Below are positions 45,968 to 54,716 of a DNA stretch of 64,000 nt, one piece after another (position 1 is the first letter of the stretch; each line of letters starts with the position of its first letter). Location of the stretch: the NCBI GenBank assembly GCA_963740555.1, contig CAVUES010000010.1:62001-126000 (forward strand), given 5' to 3'. The translations under genes were made by a program, and so were the position numbers. Source of the DNA: Mayfieldus sp963740555. Its GTDB lineage: Bacteria; Actinomycetota; Thermoleophilia; Solirubrobacterales; 70-9. Under the pieces are notes generated by a model. It was not told where the DNA came from, searched no databases, and saw only the letters and a program-made list of their open reading frames with translations.

Positions 45968-46292
45968 CGCTCTACCTCAGGCGGGCTTCGCGATCGCTGG
46001 CCGCGCCCGGTTGCATTCGTGGCCGTCCATCAGAATCTCATCGTCGTGCCCAGGCCCGATCCTGAGGGCAGCAGCGCCTGAAGCGAACTTTCCTGGCCAG
46101 GCATCTACCCAATAGCGGGGCTTCTGCGTGCGCAGGCGCGTCAGTCGAGCTCTCCCGTAGGCCGTCAGACCGTAGATCCTCCTCTGCGAACCGGGCGTAC
46201 CCAGGGAAGGTCTTCCCGGTCGCGGCATTATCCACCGGGCCCGACCTTGCACCAACACCGGCAGCGTCCACGCTTCTCTTTGGCTCGCGGCC
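45968..46292 (-). pseudogene. Possible remnant of a PadR-like regulator
   Basis: The 325 bp between mmpL and ftsH has no intact gene. A minus-strand frame ending at 45977 (9 nt before mmpL) contains PGSQRRIYGLTAYGRARLTR, similar to the wing and C-terminal helix of PadR/MarR regulators, but no DNA-binding helix precedes it in frame. It may be a decayed repressor of the transporter. Weak evidence. Confidence 0.22.
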
Positions 46293-47921
46293 CTACTGCG
46301 TGTTCTTGGGGTCCTCGGGCTCGGTCGGCTCCGAGGAGAGGTGGGGCGCCGGCATCTCCGCCTCCCCACCGAACTCGATGAATCCGGCCTCCTGGGGGAG
46401 AAGGGCGGTGCTCAGCTCGTGTGCGTCGAAGATGTCGTCGAGGTCCTCGCGGGTCAGGGTTTCCCGTTCGAGCGCGTTGGTCGCCAGGTGGACAAGGCAG
46501 TCACGGTTCAGCGCCAGCAGCTGGCGGGCGCGGCTGAAGGCCATCTCGGCGAGCGCCTGCGCGTTGAGGTCGACGTCGCGCCGGGTCGCGTCGGAGAGCG
46601 CGTAGTCGCCGGTCGGCAGCGCCAGCGGCGTTCCCTCCAGCGGCTCGGTCGCCACCGTCATCCCGAACTCGGTCACCATCTGCACGCAGATCTTGTGCAC
46701 ACGGGCGAGATCGTCGGCGGCGCCCGAATAGGCCTCGCCGAAGACCTCCTCCTCGGCCGCCCGCCCGCCCAGGGCCGTGACCACCTCCGACAGGAGCTGC
46801 TTGCGGGAGTTCAGGTAGCGGTCCTCGCTGGGCGCGCTGGCGACGAAGCCGAGCGCCGGACCGCGCGGCACGATGCTCATGATCTCCGGTGGGTCGAGAC
46901 CGACCAGGCGCCGGCAGAGCGCGTGGCCAGCCTCGTGGTAGGCGACGATGCGGCGCTCCTTGTCGGTCAGCCGGCGCGCCTGCTGCGATCCCACCGACTG
47001 CCGCAGCAGCGCTTCGTCGAGGTCATCGCGCGCGATCGCGTCGCGCCCGAAGCGGCCGGCGATGATCGCCGCTTCGTTGAGCGCGTTTGCCAGCTGTGCG
47101 CCGGTCATCCCGGTCGTCTTGCGCGCCACGTCGGTGAGGTCGAGGTCGGACCCGAGCGGCTTGTTGCGAGAGTGCGCCCGCAGGATCGCCTCGCGGCCGT
47201 CGCGGTCTGGCGCCGCGACCAGAACCTGGCGGTCGAACCGTCCCGGCCGCAGCAGGGCCTTATCGAGCTTTTCGACGTTGTTGGAGGCCGCGAGCACGAT
47301 CACCGTCCCGGGGTCCCGCTCGAAGCCGTCGAGCTCGACCAGCAGCTGGTTGAGCGCCTGCTCGCGTTCGCTGGTCCCGCCGTCCCCCCCGCCAGAGCCG
47401 CGATGGCCGCCGACCGCATCCAGCTCGTCGATGAAGATCACCGCCCGCCCCGACCCTCGGGCCTCTTTGAAGAGGCGGCGGATTCGAGCGGCACCGCGGC
47501 CGACGAACATCTCCACGAAGCTCGAGCCGGAGGCCGAGAAGAAGTCCACCCCGGCCTGGGCGGCCACCGCACGAGCGAGCATCGTCTTGCCCGTTCCCGG
47601 CGGGCCGTAGAGCAGCACCCCGCGCGGAGCCCTCGCCCCGAGCGCCTCGAAGCGCCCAGGATCCTTCAGCCATTCGGCGACGTCGACCAGCTCCGCCTTC
47701 GCGGCGTCGACGCCCTGGACCTCCTCCCAGAGCACCGGTGCCGCGTGGCTGGCCTTCACGGTCTCGGGCCTGGTGGCGCCGAGCGTCCCCCTGTAGATGA
47801 GCAGGAAGATCCCAAGCAAGCCGGCCATGAAAATGATCGTTATGACCGCGTACCACTGGTCGACGAAGCCACGAATCGACGTGGCAAGCGCTACCTCGAT
47901 GAGGATCGTCCCTGAGATCAT
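46293..47921 (-). CDS. ftsH: Short FtsH-type AAA+ zinc protease
   Basis: Membrane-bound ATP-dependent protease. Walker A GPPGTGKT at 106-113, Walker B VIFIDELDAVGG, second region of homology LLRPGRFDRQV, zinc site HEAGH at 329-333, and a downstream Asp in the protease domain. ATG 47921 gives 542 residues with a single predicted TM (about 23-43); the usual first TM and ~70-residue periplasmic domain are missing. The frame continues 99 codons upstream, but that part is Arg-rich, lacks hydrophobic stretches and looks non-coding. It is probably an accessory FtsH paralogue. Confidence 0.88.
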   Translation of the reverse strand: MISGTILIEVALATSIRGFVDQWYAVITIIFMAGLLGIFLLIYRGTLGATRPETVKASHAAPVLWEEVQGVDAAKAELVDVAEWLKDPGRFEALGARAPRGVLLYGPPGTGKTMLARAVAAQAGVDFFSASGSSFVEMFVGRGAARIRRLFKEARGSGRAVIFIDELDAVGGHRGSGGGDGGTSEREQALNQLLVELDGFERDPGTVIVLAASNNVEKLDKALLRPGRFDRQVLVAAPDRDGREAILRAHSRNKPLGSDLDLTDVARKTTGMTGAQLANALNEAAIIAGRFGRDAIARDDLDEALLRQSVGSQQARRLTDKERRIVAYHEAGHALCRRLVGLDPPEIMSIVPRGPALGFVASAPSEDRYLNSRKQLLSEVVTALGGRAAEEEVFGEAYSGAADDLARVHKICVQMVTEFGMTVATEPLEGTPLALPTGDYALSDATRRDVDLNAQALAEMAFSRARQLLALNRDCLVHLATNALERETLTREDLDDIFDAHELSTALLPQEAGFIEFGGEAEMPAPHLSSEPTEPEDPKNTQ

Positions 47922-48047
47922 CGATTCGCCACAGTTCCCCTGGTCCGAGTCTGGCACAGAGCCGCGAAGATGCCTGCCAGACATCTGGCCATTCCTTCGC
48001 CTTTTCTGTACCGCCCGGTCCCAAAAATGAGACAGGTCCAGCCACCG

Positions 48048-48824
48048 ATGCGGCACCTGGCGGTATTGATCGTCGCCACGGCGATCTTCTCGGGGTCGCA
48101 CGCGGCCCCCGCGACGGCGGCTGGGGGCGTGTTGGTGGTCGGCGACAGCCTCGAGGTGGGAACCTCGCCCTACTTGCGGGGACTGCTGGGCGGGATCCCG
48201 CTCACCGTCGACGCACAAACCAGCCGTCCGAGCTCCACCGGGGTGGCGATCCTGCGCTCGCGGCTGCAGAGCGCCGACCAGGTGGTCGTCTTCGACCTCG
48301 GCACCAACGACGACCCCGCCCAGCCCGAGGCGCTGGCCAACGACCTTGCGGCGGTGCGCTCGATCGCCGGGGATCGCTGCGTGGTCGTGGCGACCCTGAA
48401 TCGGCCGCCCTACAACGGTGTGTCAATCGACGGGCTCAACGGCGCCGTACGCGCCTTCGCCGCCGGCTCGCCGCCGGCGCAGCTGGTCGACTGGCGCGGG
48501 GCGGCGCTGGCCAACCCAGGCCTGCTCGGTCCGGACGGCGTGCACGCGAAGGGGCCCGGCTACTCGACCAGGGCGCAATTGATCGCGCAGGGAATCCTCG
48601 GCTGCCTGTCCGGGGCCGCCGGCGCGCCGGCCGGCGCCGCAACCGCGGCGGAGCCGCGATTCCATCCGCGACCGCCCCCGCCGCCGCCGAAGGTCGATTG
48701 GGGAAGGCTGGGACTGCCGAACCCAGCTCTCCTGTTCGCGGCGCTCGAGCTCCCTGCCGTTCGGATCGCGGAGACGATCGGGCGGGTCGTCAGCCTCCCC
48801 CTCGCGGTTCTGCGCAGCGTTTGA
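48048..48824 (+). CDS. Secreted SGNH/GDSL hydrolase
   Basis: Ser esterase-type fold. Signal peptide MRHLAVLIVATAIFSGSHAA, then VVGDSLEVGTSPYL (Ser nucleophile), LGTNDDP (block III Asn) and LGPDGVHAKGPGY (Asp-x2-His). A Pro-rich linker (PRPPPPPPKVDW) leads to a hydrophobic C-terminal helix that may anchor it. ATG 48048 preferred to 48027. Its 3' end overlaps the paralogous gene on the other strand by 35 nt. 258 residues. Confidence 0.83.
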   Translation: MRHLAVLIVATAIFSGSHAAPATAAGGVLVVGDSLEVGTSPYLRGLLGGIPLTVDAQTSRPSSTGVAILRSRLQSADQVVVFDLGTNDDPAQPEALANDLAAVRSIAGDRCVVVATLNRPPYNGVSIDGLNGAVRAFAAGSPPAQLVDWRGAALANPGLLGPDGVHAKGPGYSTRAQLIAQGILGCLSGAAGAPAGAATAAEPRFHPRPPPPPPKVDWGRLGLPNPALLFAALELPAVRIAETIGRVVSLPLAVLRSV

Positions 48825-49413
48825 CCTCACGGGCGATCGCTCGCGCCCGCACCTTGTAACCGTCGGCCGTGGGGTGGACGCCATCGGCCGACAGCGGCAG
48901 CGAGTGGGTCCGCACGATCCTGGTCCATTTGACGACCCGCATATTGCGGTGGCGCCGGTTCTCTTGCGCGAGCACGCGGTTGTAGCCGGCGTAGCTCGCG
49001 CCGCCGACCGGCGGGCGCACGATGTTGGCCCAGACCACGCAGCGGTCCCGGCCGGCGAGATGGATCGTCGAGCGCACGGCGGATCGGAAACTGCCGACCG
49101 CATGTGGATCGTCGTTGGTACCGAGACTCATCACGACGACGCGGGGGAACCTGCGATGGCGCAATAGCTCGACCCCCTGGGGGGCGTGGCGTGAGATCGA
49201 GGCCGACTGGCGGACGTTGAAGCCGTGCAGGTCGCCGGGCAGGTAGGGCTCCGTGCCGACGGCGAGCGAATCGCCATCCACGAACACGAGGGGGCGGTGG
49301 TGACCGTGCCTGGCCGTCGCCTGCGTCGCGATGCCCGAGAGCACCAGCGCGAGGGCTGCGGACACCGCTACGCAGCGGACCGCCAGCTCACCCTTGCTCG
49401 TTCGAGAGCCCAA
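48790..49413 (-). CDS. Secreted SGNH/GDSL hydrolase, paralogue
   Basis: 207 residues with signal peptide (VAVSAALALVLSGIATQATA). Motifs: FVDGDSLAVGTEPYL, MSLGTNDDPH, SADGVHPTADGY. It shares the G-D-S-L-x-V-G-T-x-P-Y-L and D-R-C-V-V-x-A patterns with its tail-to-tail neighbour, so the two look like an inverted duplication. TTG 49413 lies 9 nt after TAGCTT. Substrate unknown, possibly acetylated wall polymers. Confidence 0.83.
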   Translation of the reverse strand: MGSRTSKGELAVRCVAVSAALALVLSGIATQATARHGHHRPLVFVDGDSLAVGTEPYLPGDLHGFNVRQSASISRHAPQGVELLRHRRFPRVVVMSLGTNDDPHAVGSFRSAVRSTIHLAGRDRCVVWANIVRPPVGGASYAGYNRVLAQENRRHRNMRVVKWTRIVRTHSLPLSADGVHPTADGYKVRARAIAREVKRCAEPRGGG

Positions 49414-49533
49414 GTCGAGTTCAAGCTAGCGGAGCACGGCGAGTCTGCAATCCGTCGCCCAGCGTCACCTAATTCGACTAGACATACGGCCAGATCGCTC
49501 TGACCGTGCCTGCGAGGCACCGATCCGATCGAG

Positions 49534-50694
49534 GTGGACCTCGAGGACCGGACTCGGCTCAAGACGGTATTTGGCGGACGCTCTGCGATCGGAGCGCTGG
49601 CCGGGCTGCTCTGCCTGGCGGCCGGGCTGCTGATGGCGCCATCGATCGCCGGCGCCGCAAGCCGTGCCCCGTTGGCCCAGCAATCGACCCTCGAGCTCCC
49701 CGCGCCCGCCGGCCCCTTCCCGGACACCGTGATCCGGGGTCGCCGCGTTCTCAGCCGCGTCGACGGCCCGACCCCGGGCGAGACGACCTTTCCGGTGTTC
49801 GGCGGGGAGCAGGTCGAGGTCTCCTCCACCTACTACACCGACGAGCAGATGCAGAGCGTCGTCAACGTGCTCGGCGGCCTCGTTCATGGGCCGGAGATGA
49901 ACGCCCTGTCGGTCTACGTCGCCAGCCCCGACGAGATCTCGAGCATCTGCGGGCAGGGCGCGCTCGCCTGCTACGCGCCGGGAATCAGCGAGATGGTGGT
50001 CTCCGGCGACGACGGCTCGTCATACGGCGTGCCGCGCGACTACACGATCGCGCACGAATACGGGCACCACATCGCCAACAACAGCCTCAACTCTCCCTGG
50101 ACTGCGCTCGACACTGGCGCCAAGCGCTGGGCCACCTACGAGCACGTCTGCCAGGGGACGCGCAAGGGCCAGCTTTTCCCCGGCGACGAGGGGTACCACT
50201 ACTGGGAGAACCCGGGCGAGGGGTTTGCGGAGTCAAACGCGCATCTGAATTTCCCCGGCGTTTCGGTGCCCTGGGGCTACAGCCAGCTCCTGGAGCCCAG
50301 CCAAAGCTCGATGGCGAAGCTGAGAGCGGACATCACGAGTCCCTGGGCCGGGCCGACAACCGTCGCCTGGAACGGGAGCCTGTGGCGGGGGCGCCGCAAT
50401 CCCGCCCAGCACCGGTTCTCCACCCCGCTCGACGGCCAGGTACAGATTCGTCTCGACGGGCCGCAGGGATCCAACTATGACCTCTACCTGCTCGGCCCGA
50501 AGCTGCGCATCGCCCGCCACCTGCGAAGGAAGCACCACAGGTTGCGGGTGCGTCGTCGCGTCATCGACCGCGCCGTCTCCGGCGGCTCCAGCGAGCAGCT
50601 CGACCTGAGCGTCTGCGGGCAGACCTCGATCCGGGTCGAGGTGCGGCGCCACGGCGGGTCGGGACCGTTCTCGGTCAGCGTCACGCGCCCCTGA
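49534..50694 (+). CDS. Secreted HEYGHH zinc metalloprotease-like protein
   Basis: 386 residues. Signal segment AIGALAGLLCLAAGLLMAPS. The zinc helix is IAHEYGHHIANNS (about residues 172-184); around it are CYAPGISEMVV and, downstream, HVCQGTRKGQLFPGDEG and YWENPGEGFAESNAH, where the second Glu may be the third ligand. The C-terminal ~120 residues resemble a pre-peptidase-C-type beta domain. GTG 49534 start is tentative. A paralogue with the same architecture lies at 52494-53606. Confidence 0.78.
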   Translation: MDLEDRTRLKTVFGGRSAIGALAGLLCLAAGLLMAPSIAGAASRAPLAQQSTLELPAPAGPFPDTVIRGRRVLSRVDGPTPGETTFPVFGGEQVEVSSTYYTDEQMQSVVNVLGGLVHGPEMNALSVYVASPDEISSICGQGALACYAPGISEMVVSGDDGSSYGVPRDYTIAHEYGHHIANNSLNSPWTALDTGAKRWATYEHVCQGTRKGQLFPGDEGYHYWENPGEGFAESNAHLNFPGVSVPWGYSQLLEPSQSSMAKLRADITSPWAGPTTVAWNGSLWRGRRNPAQHRFSTPLDGQVQIRLDGPQGSNYDLYLLGPKLRIARHLRRKHHRLRVRRRVIDRAVSGGSSEQLDLSVCGQTSIRVEVRRHGGSGPFSVSVTRP

Positions 50695-50728
50695 CACCGA
50701 CAATTCCGGCCGGGGATAATCGACCGCG

Positions 50729-51070
50729 ATGCCGTCGATCGAGCAGTACAGCTTTGGGCGCATCATCGTCGACGGCGCCGAGCACCGGCGCGACCTGATC
50801 GTGATGCCCGACCGCGTGCTGCCCGGCTGGTGGCGCAAGGACGGGCACTCGCTGGCGATCGAGGACCTCGAGGAAGTGATCGATGAGCTGCCGGAGCGGC
50901 TGGTTCTGGGCTGCGGCGCCGACGGACGGCTGCAGCCCGACCCCGCGGTGATCGAGGCCCTGCGCCGGCGCGGGGTCGAGGTCGAGGCGATGCCGACCGG
51001 CGAAGCCGTAAAGCGCTACGGCGAGCTCGACCCGGCCCGAACCGCGGCCGCCCTTCACCTCACCTGCTGA
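50729..51070 (+). CDS. Mth938/NDUFAF3-like domain protein
   Basis: 113-residue single-domain protein of the Mth938-like fold (DUF498). Pattern: IEQYSFGRIIVDGAEHRRDL, then PDRVLPGWWRKDGHSL, LVLGCGADGRLQPDP and the end MPTGEAVKRYGEL with AAALHLTC. Molecular role in bacteria unknown. ATG 50729 lies 8 nt after GATAAT (50715-50720), a good -10, so the mRNA is probably leaderless. Confidence 0.85.
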   Translation: MPSIEQYSFGRIIVDGAEHRRDLIVMPDRVLPGWWRKDGHSLAIEDLEEVIDELPERLVLGCGADGRLQPDPAVIEALRRRGVEVEAMPTGEAVKRYGELDPARTAAALHLTC

Positions 51071-51237
51071 CCCTAAGCCCACGTGTCCGGCGGCTGGGAG
51101 AGATCTTGCGCCTGTGCCGAGATTGCGCTTCGGCGACGACAAAGCCCCCGCAAGTCTGCAAGTTTGAATCGCGGTGGGGCGGTGCGAGCGGGAGCGCGCG
51201 ACCGCAGCGCCGCTCGGATCGTCGTGTTGGAGAAAAC

Positions 51238-52485
51238 GTGACCGCAGCCCCGCATCGGCCGCCCGGCCGGCAGCTTCGGCGCCGCGCCGTGGTCGCCCGC
51301 TGCGCCGTCGCGGCCGTCCTCGCTGCCGCGGCGGCGATCGGGATCGCGCCGCTGGCGGGAGCTGACACGGGCGGGCCGCCAGGAAGCGGCACGGCCAACG
51401 CCAGCGCCTTCGACGCCCAGGGCATGTGGATCTGGTACATCAGCCGCTCCAACGGCGGCAACGTGCCGGCGATCATCGCCCGGGCCCACCGCTCCAAGGT
51501 CGGGACGGTTTACGTGAAGGCGGGAGACGGCTCAACCGCCTGGAGCCAGTTCACCAGCTCGATGGTCTCCGCGCTGCACGCCGGCGGATTGAAGGTCTGC
51601 GCCTGGCAGTTCGTCTACGGCAACGCACCATTCAAGGAGGCCAAGGTCGGCGCCGCCGCGAAATCGAAGGGCGCCGACTGCCTGATCATCGACGCCGAGG
51701 GCCAGTACGAGGGCAAGTACACCTCCGCCAGCAGGTACATGGCCAAGCTGCGGTCGCAGGTCGGCCCCGACTTCCCGGTCTCTCTGGCCGGCTTCCCCTA
51801 TGTCGACTACCACCCGGCATTTCCCTACTCGGTCTTCCTCGGCCAAGACGGTGCCCAGTACAACCAGCCGCAGATGTACTGGAAGACGATCGGGACCAGC
51901 GTCGGCAACATCTACGCCCACACCTACCTCTACAACCGCGTCTTCCAGCGGCCGATCTACCCGATCGGGCAGACCTACCAGGCACCCGGCCTGCGGACGA
52001 TGAAGAGGTTCCGCCGCTATGCGATCAACTACGGGGCAACTGGCGTAAGTTGGTGGTCGTGGCAGGAAACTACTGGGCGCGAATGGAGCGTGCTCGGCAA
52101 GAGAGTGGGGCGGATGAGCGGCGTTCAGCCCAGCTCCGAGTTCCCGCTGCTGAAAAAGGGAAGCAAGGGGGATCTCGTGGTCTGGGCGCAGGAGCACCTG
52201 ATCGCGGCCGGACAGACGCAGCTGGGGGTCGACGGGATCTTCAAGGGCCAGACCTACGACGCGGTGCTCGCCTTCCAGCAGCAGAAGGGGCTGCTGGCAG
52301 ACGGCCAGATCGGGACCGACACCTGGCGCACGCTGCTCGACTACCAGCCGGTGAAGATCGTCTGGGGCGCCAGCCGCACCGCCCGCGCGAGCTCGGCGGC
52401 GGCGCGATCCGCGGCCGCCGGGGCGCCACTCTCGGCTTCGCTGCCCGCGCGCCGCAACGAGATCGACCCGGGACCACGACCCTGA
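51238..52485 (+). CDS. Secreted TIM-barrel-like protein with peptidoglycan-binding domain
   Basis: 415 residues. GTG 51238 has a GGAG site at proper distance and opens an Arg-rich signal peptide (VVARCAVAAVLAAAAAIGIA). Residues about 55-300 look like a glycoside-hydrolase-type barrel (QGMWIWYISRSNGGNVPAII, CLIIDAEGQYEGKY, PQMYWKTIGTSV, GVSWWSWQET). Residues about 310-375 are a PG_binding_1 domain (GSKGDLVVWAQEHL, GVDGIFKGQTYDAV, GQIGTDTWRTLL). Putative wall-bound hydrolase. Its stop overlaps the region where the next gene begins. Confidence 0.78.
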   Translation: MTAAPHRPPGRQLRRRAVVARCAVAAVLAAAAAIGIAPLAGADTGGPPGSGTANASAFDAQGMWIWYISRSNGGNVPAIIARAHRSKVGTVYVKAGDGSTAWSQFTSSMVSALHAGGLKVCAWQFVYGNAPFKEAKVGAAAKSKGADCLIIDAEGQYEGKYTSASRYMAKLRSQVGPDFPVSLAGFPYVDYHPAFPYSVFLGQDGAQYNQPQMYWKTIGTSVGNIYAHTYLYNRVFQRPIYPIGQTYQAPGLRTMKRFRRYAINYGATGVSWWSWQETTGREWSVLGKRVGRMSGVQPSSEFPLLKKGSKGDLVVWAQEHLIAAGQTQLGVDGIFKGQTYDAVLAFQQQKGLLADGQIGTDTWRTLLDYQPVKIVWGASRTARASSAAARSAAAGAPLSASLPARRNEIDPGPRP

Positions 52486-52493
52486 GATTCATC

Positions 52494-53606
52494 GTGCCGG
52501 CGTTCGTGGCGGTCGTCGTCTCGCTGCTCGTCGCGGCGCCCGTCGGGGCGGCGACGCTGCAAGAGCGCCAGGCGGGAGCATTCGCGGTCCCGACGCCGAC
52601 GGCTCCGATCCGCGACCTGGTTATCGAGCATCCGAGCCGCGCTGAGGCTCGTGGCGCGGCCACAGCCACCGCCTCGGCCCAGCGGTATCCGGTCAATGAC
52701 GGCGCCGGCCGCACGGTGGCGATCAACGTCTCGACCGCCTGCTCGATCTCCTGCGACGCGGCCGATCCGCAGACGATCGCCAACTTCCTCGGCACGCTCC
52801 CCCACAGCGACGAGATGAACTCGCTCGAGGTCGACCTTGTTGACCCAAATCTGGAGATGTCGAACCCGGTCACTGGCTGCGGCTCAGCCCAGGCACTCTC
52901 CTGCTACTACCCGGACGAGAACCGGATCGTCGCCAGCGGCAGCAGCTTCACCGCGGGCGACGACGCCACGCAGCTCTACGTGATCGCCCACGAGTTTGGC
53001 CATCACGTCGCCAACCACCGCGACAACGCCCCCTTCGCCAGCCCGGCGATCGACTGGGGCCCGAAGAACTGGGCCAGCTTCGCGGGCGTCTGCCAGGGGG
53101 TGCGGACGGGCCGCTACGTACCCGGCGACGAGGGCGCTCGCTACTACGACAATCCCGGCGAGGCGTGGGCGGAGTCGTTCGCCAAGAACGCGTTCCCGGA
53201 TCAGCCCGTGCCCTGGGAATGGCCAGACTTTCCCGACCCCCACAGCGGCGGCTTCCCGGCGATTCAGCGCGATGCCCTGCATCCCTGGAGCGGCGATAGC
53301 GTCGACAAGCGGCGCGGTCATTTTCGCGCCAGACGCCGGCCGAAGAAGATCGTGAAGAGATTCGCCACGCCGCTCGACGGCGATCTGCAGCTGAACCTGA
53401 GCGGCCCGGATCGCGCCGACCTCGCCCTGAAGCTGCTCGACTCCACCGGTCATGTCCTCGCCCGCTCCGACGGCGTCGGCTCGCACGAGTCGGTCAGCTA
53501 CCAGATCTGCGGCCAGCGGTCGGTGAGCGCCGTGGTGCGGCGCCACCGTCGCCGCCTCCACGGTCGCCACCTGACGCGCTTCAAGCTCACTGGGCTGATC
53601 CCCTGA
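52494..53606 (+). CDS. Secreted HEFGHH zinc metalloprotease-like protein, paralogue
   Basis: 370 residues from GTG 52494, with a hydrophobic signal segment (MPAFVAVVVSLLVAAPVGA); a CTG 12 nt upstream would add a helpful Arg and overlaps the previous stop, so the start is uncertain. Zinc helix VIAHEFGHHVANH, then GVCQGVRTGRYVPGDEG and YYDNPGEAWAESFAK, matching the 49534 gene block by block, and the same beta C-terminal domain (FATPLDGDLQLNLSGP). It follows the peptidoglycan-binding protein by 8 nt, so both are probably exported together. Confidence 0.78.
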   Translation: MPAFVAVVVSLLVAAPVGAATLQERQAGAFAVPTPTAPIRDLVIEHPSRAEARGAATATASAQRYPVNDGAGRTVAINVSTACSISCDAADPQTIANFLGTLPHSDEMNSLEVDLVDPNLEMSNPVTGCGSAQALSCYYPDENRIVASGSSFTAGDDATQLYVIAHEFGHHVANHRDNAPFASPAIDWGPKNWASFAGVCQGVRTGRYVPGDEGARYYDNPGEAWAESFAKNAFPDQPVPWEWPDFPDPHSGGFPAIQRDALHPWSGDSVDKRRGHFRARRRPKKIVKRFATPLDGDLQLNLSGPDRADLALKLLDSTGHVLARSDGVGSHESVSYQICGQRSVSAVVRRHRRRLHGRHLTRFKLTGLIP

Positions 53607-54440
53607 CTAGCCGATCCGTGTCTCGAGCCGGCCCAGGCTCGGCGAGCTGACGACGACCTCGTCGCCGGGCTTGAGCCAGACGCGCGGCTCGCGAACGCTG
53701 CCGACCCCCGACGGCGTGCCGGTGGAGATCAGGTCGCCGGGCTCGAGCGTCATCAACGACGACAGGTGCGCGACCAGCTGCGGTATCGAGAACAGGAGGT
53801 CGGCGGTCGAGGCGGATTGCATCGTCTCGCCGTTCAGCTCCAAAGCCAGCTCGATCGCGTCATGGGGCCCGGCCTCGTCGGAGGTCACCAGGGCCGGTCC
53901 GCAGGGGGCCGAGCCGTCGAAGACCTTGCCCGGCATCCACTGAGGGGTCGAGAACTGAAGGTCGCGCGCCGACAGGTCGTTGAGCAGCGTGTAGCCGGCG
54001 ACGTGATCGAGTGCGCTCTTCTCGGGGACGTCGCGGGCGCGGCACCCGATCACGAAGGCGACCTCCGCCTCGTAGTCGACCTTCTCGCTGGTCGCGGGGA
54101 GCGGGACCGTTGCCCCGGGTTCGGCGAGCGCGTTTCGGTACTTGGCGAAGAAGGTCGGGCTCGAGGGCGGGTCGATCCCAGCCTCGGCCGCGTGGGAGCG
54201 GTAGTTGAGGCCGATGCAGACGATCTTCTCCGGGTCCTGGATCGGCGCCAGCAATTCCGCGCCCGGGATCGGAGCGCCGCCGTTGACGGCCTCCAGGTCA
54301 CCGATTCGGTCCTCGGCGATCAGCTCGCGGAGGCTGGAGCGCCCGGGATCGCCGAGCGCGGTCCAGGCGTCGAGCACCTGCTCCCCGCGCAGCACGCCGG
54401 CCCTCGGACCGTCCGCCGATCGGTAGCTCACCAACCTCAC
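53607..54440 (-). CDS. Fumarylacetoacetate-hydrolase-family protein
   Basis: 277 residues. N-terminal subdomain, then the FAH core: KIVCIGLNYRSHAAE, metal ligands in KVDYEAEVAFVIG (two Glu) and LLNDLSARDLQ (Asp), and TGTPSGVGSVREP near the end. Typical of acylpyruvases and 2-hydroxyhepta-diene-dioate isomerases; exact substrate cannot be told. GTG 54440 lies 6 nt after TAGGCT (54447-54452), consistent with leaderless expression. Its stop directly abuts the stop of the convergent metalloprotease gene. Confidence 0.9.
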   Translation of the reverse strand: MRLVSYRSADGPRAGVLRGEQVLDAWTALGDPGRSSLRELIAEDRIGDLEAVNGGAPIPGAELLAPIQDPEKIVCIGLNYRSHAAEAGIDPPSSPTFFAKYRNALAEPGATVPLPATSEKVDYEAEVAFVIGCRARDVPEKSALDHVAGYTLLNDLSARDLQFSTPQWMPGKVFDGSAPCGPALVTSDEAGPHDAIELALELNGETMQSASTADLLFSIPQLVAHLSSLMTLEPGDLISTGTPSGVGSVREPRVWLKPGDEVVVSSPSLGRLETRIG

Positions 54441-54537
54441 GGCGGCAGCCTAACCGCGGCCGCCGCTCGCTGAACGGCGGCGGCCCTGTGATAATCAGCG
54501 GGCGGGTCCCAAACGTTCCGGGCGCCCGTCTGCCCTC

Positions 54538-54612
<75 letters not shown>

Positions 54613-54695
54613 CTCTAGTTTGCCCTGCAAGCGCGGCGGTTTTCGGCTCGTCCAGGGAGAGCTGTTCGCCGGGCTCGGCATCCGGTGAATCGGCG

Positions 54696-54716
54696 TTAGT
54701 GCCCATTAGTGCCCAA
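54696..54716. repeat. Tandem TTAGTGCCCA sites near attL
   Basis: Two head-to-tail copies of TTAGTGCCCA with 10-bp period, 84 bp inside attL. The same motif forms an 18-bp palindrome 121 bp inside attR, a layout expected for integrase arm-binding sites. Confidence 0.6.

Noticed and set aside
47922..48218. 99-codon N-terminal extension of FtsH
   Set aside because: Arg-rich, no TM or signal, and it runs antisense into the SGNH signal-peptide region; ATG 47921 gives a TM-first protein.
51071..51237. Possible cyclic-di-AMP riboswitch before the peptidoglycan-binding gene
   Set aside because: Such elements precede wall hydrolases in actinobacteria, but I could not find the conserved core sequences or pairing here.
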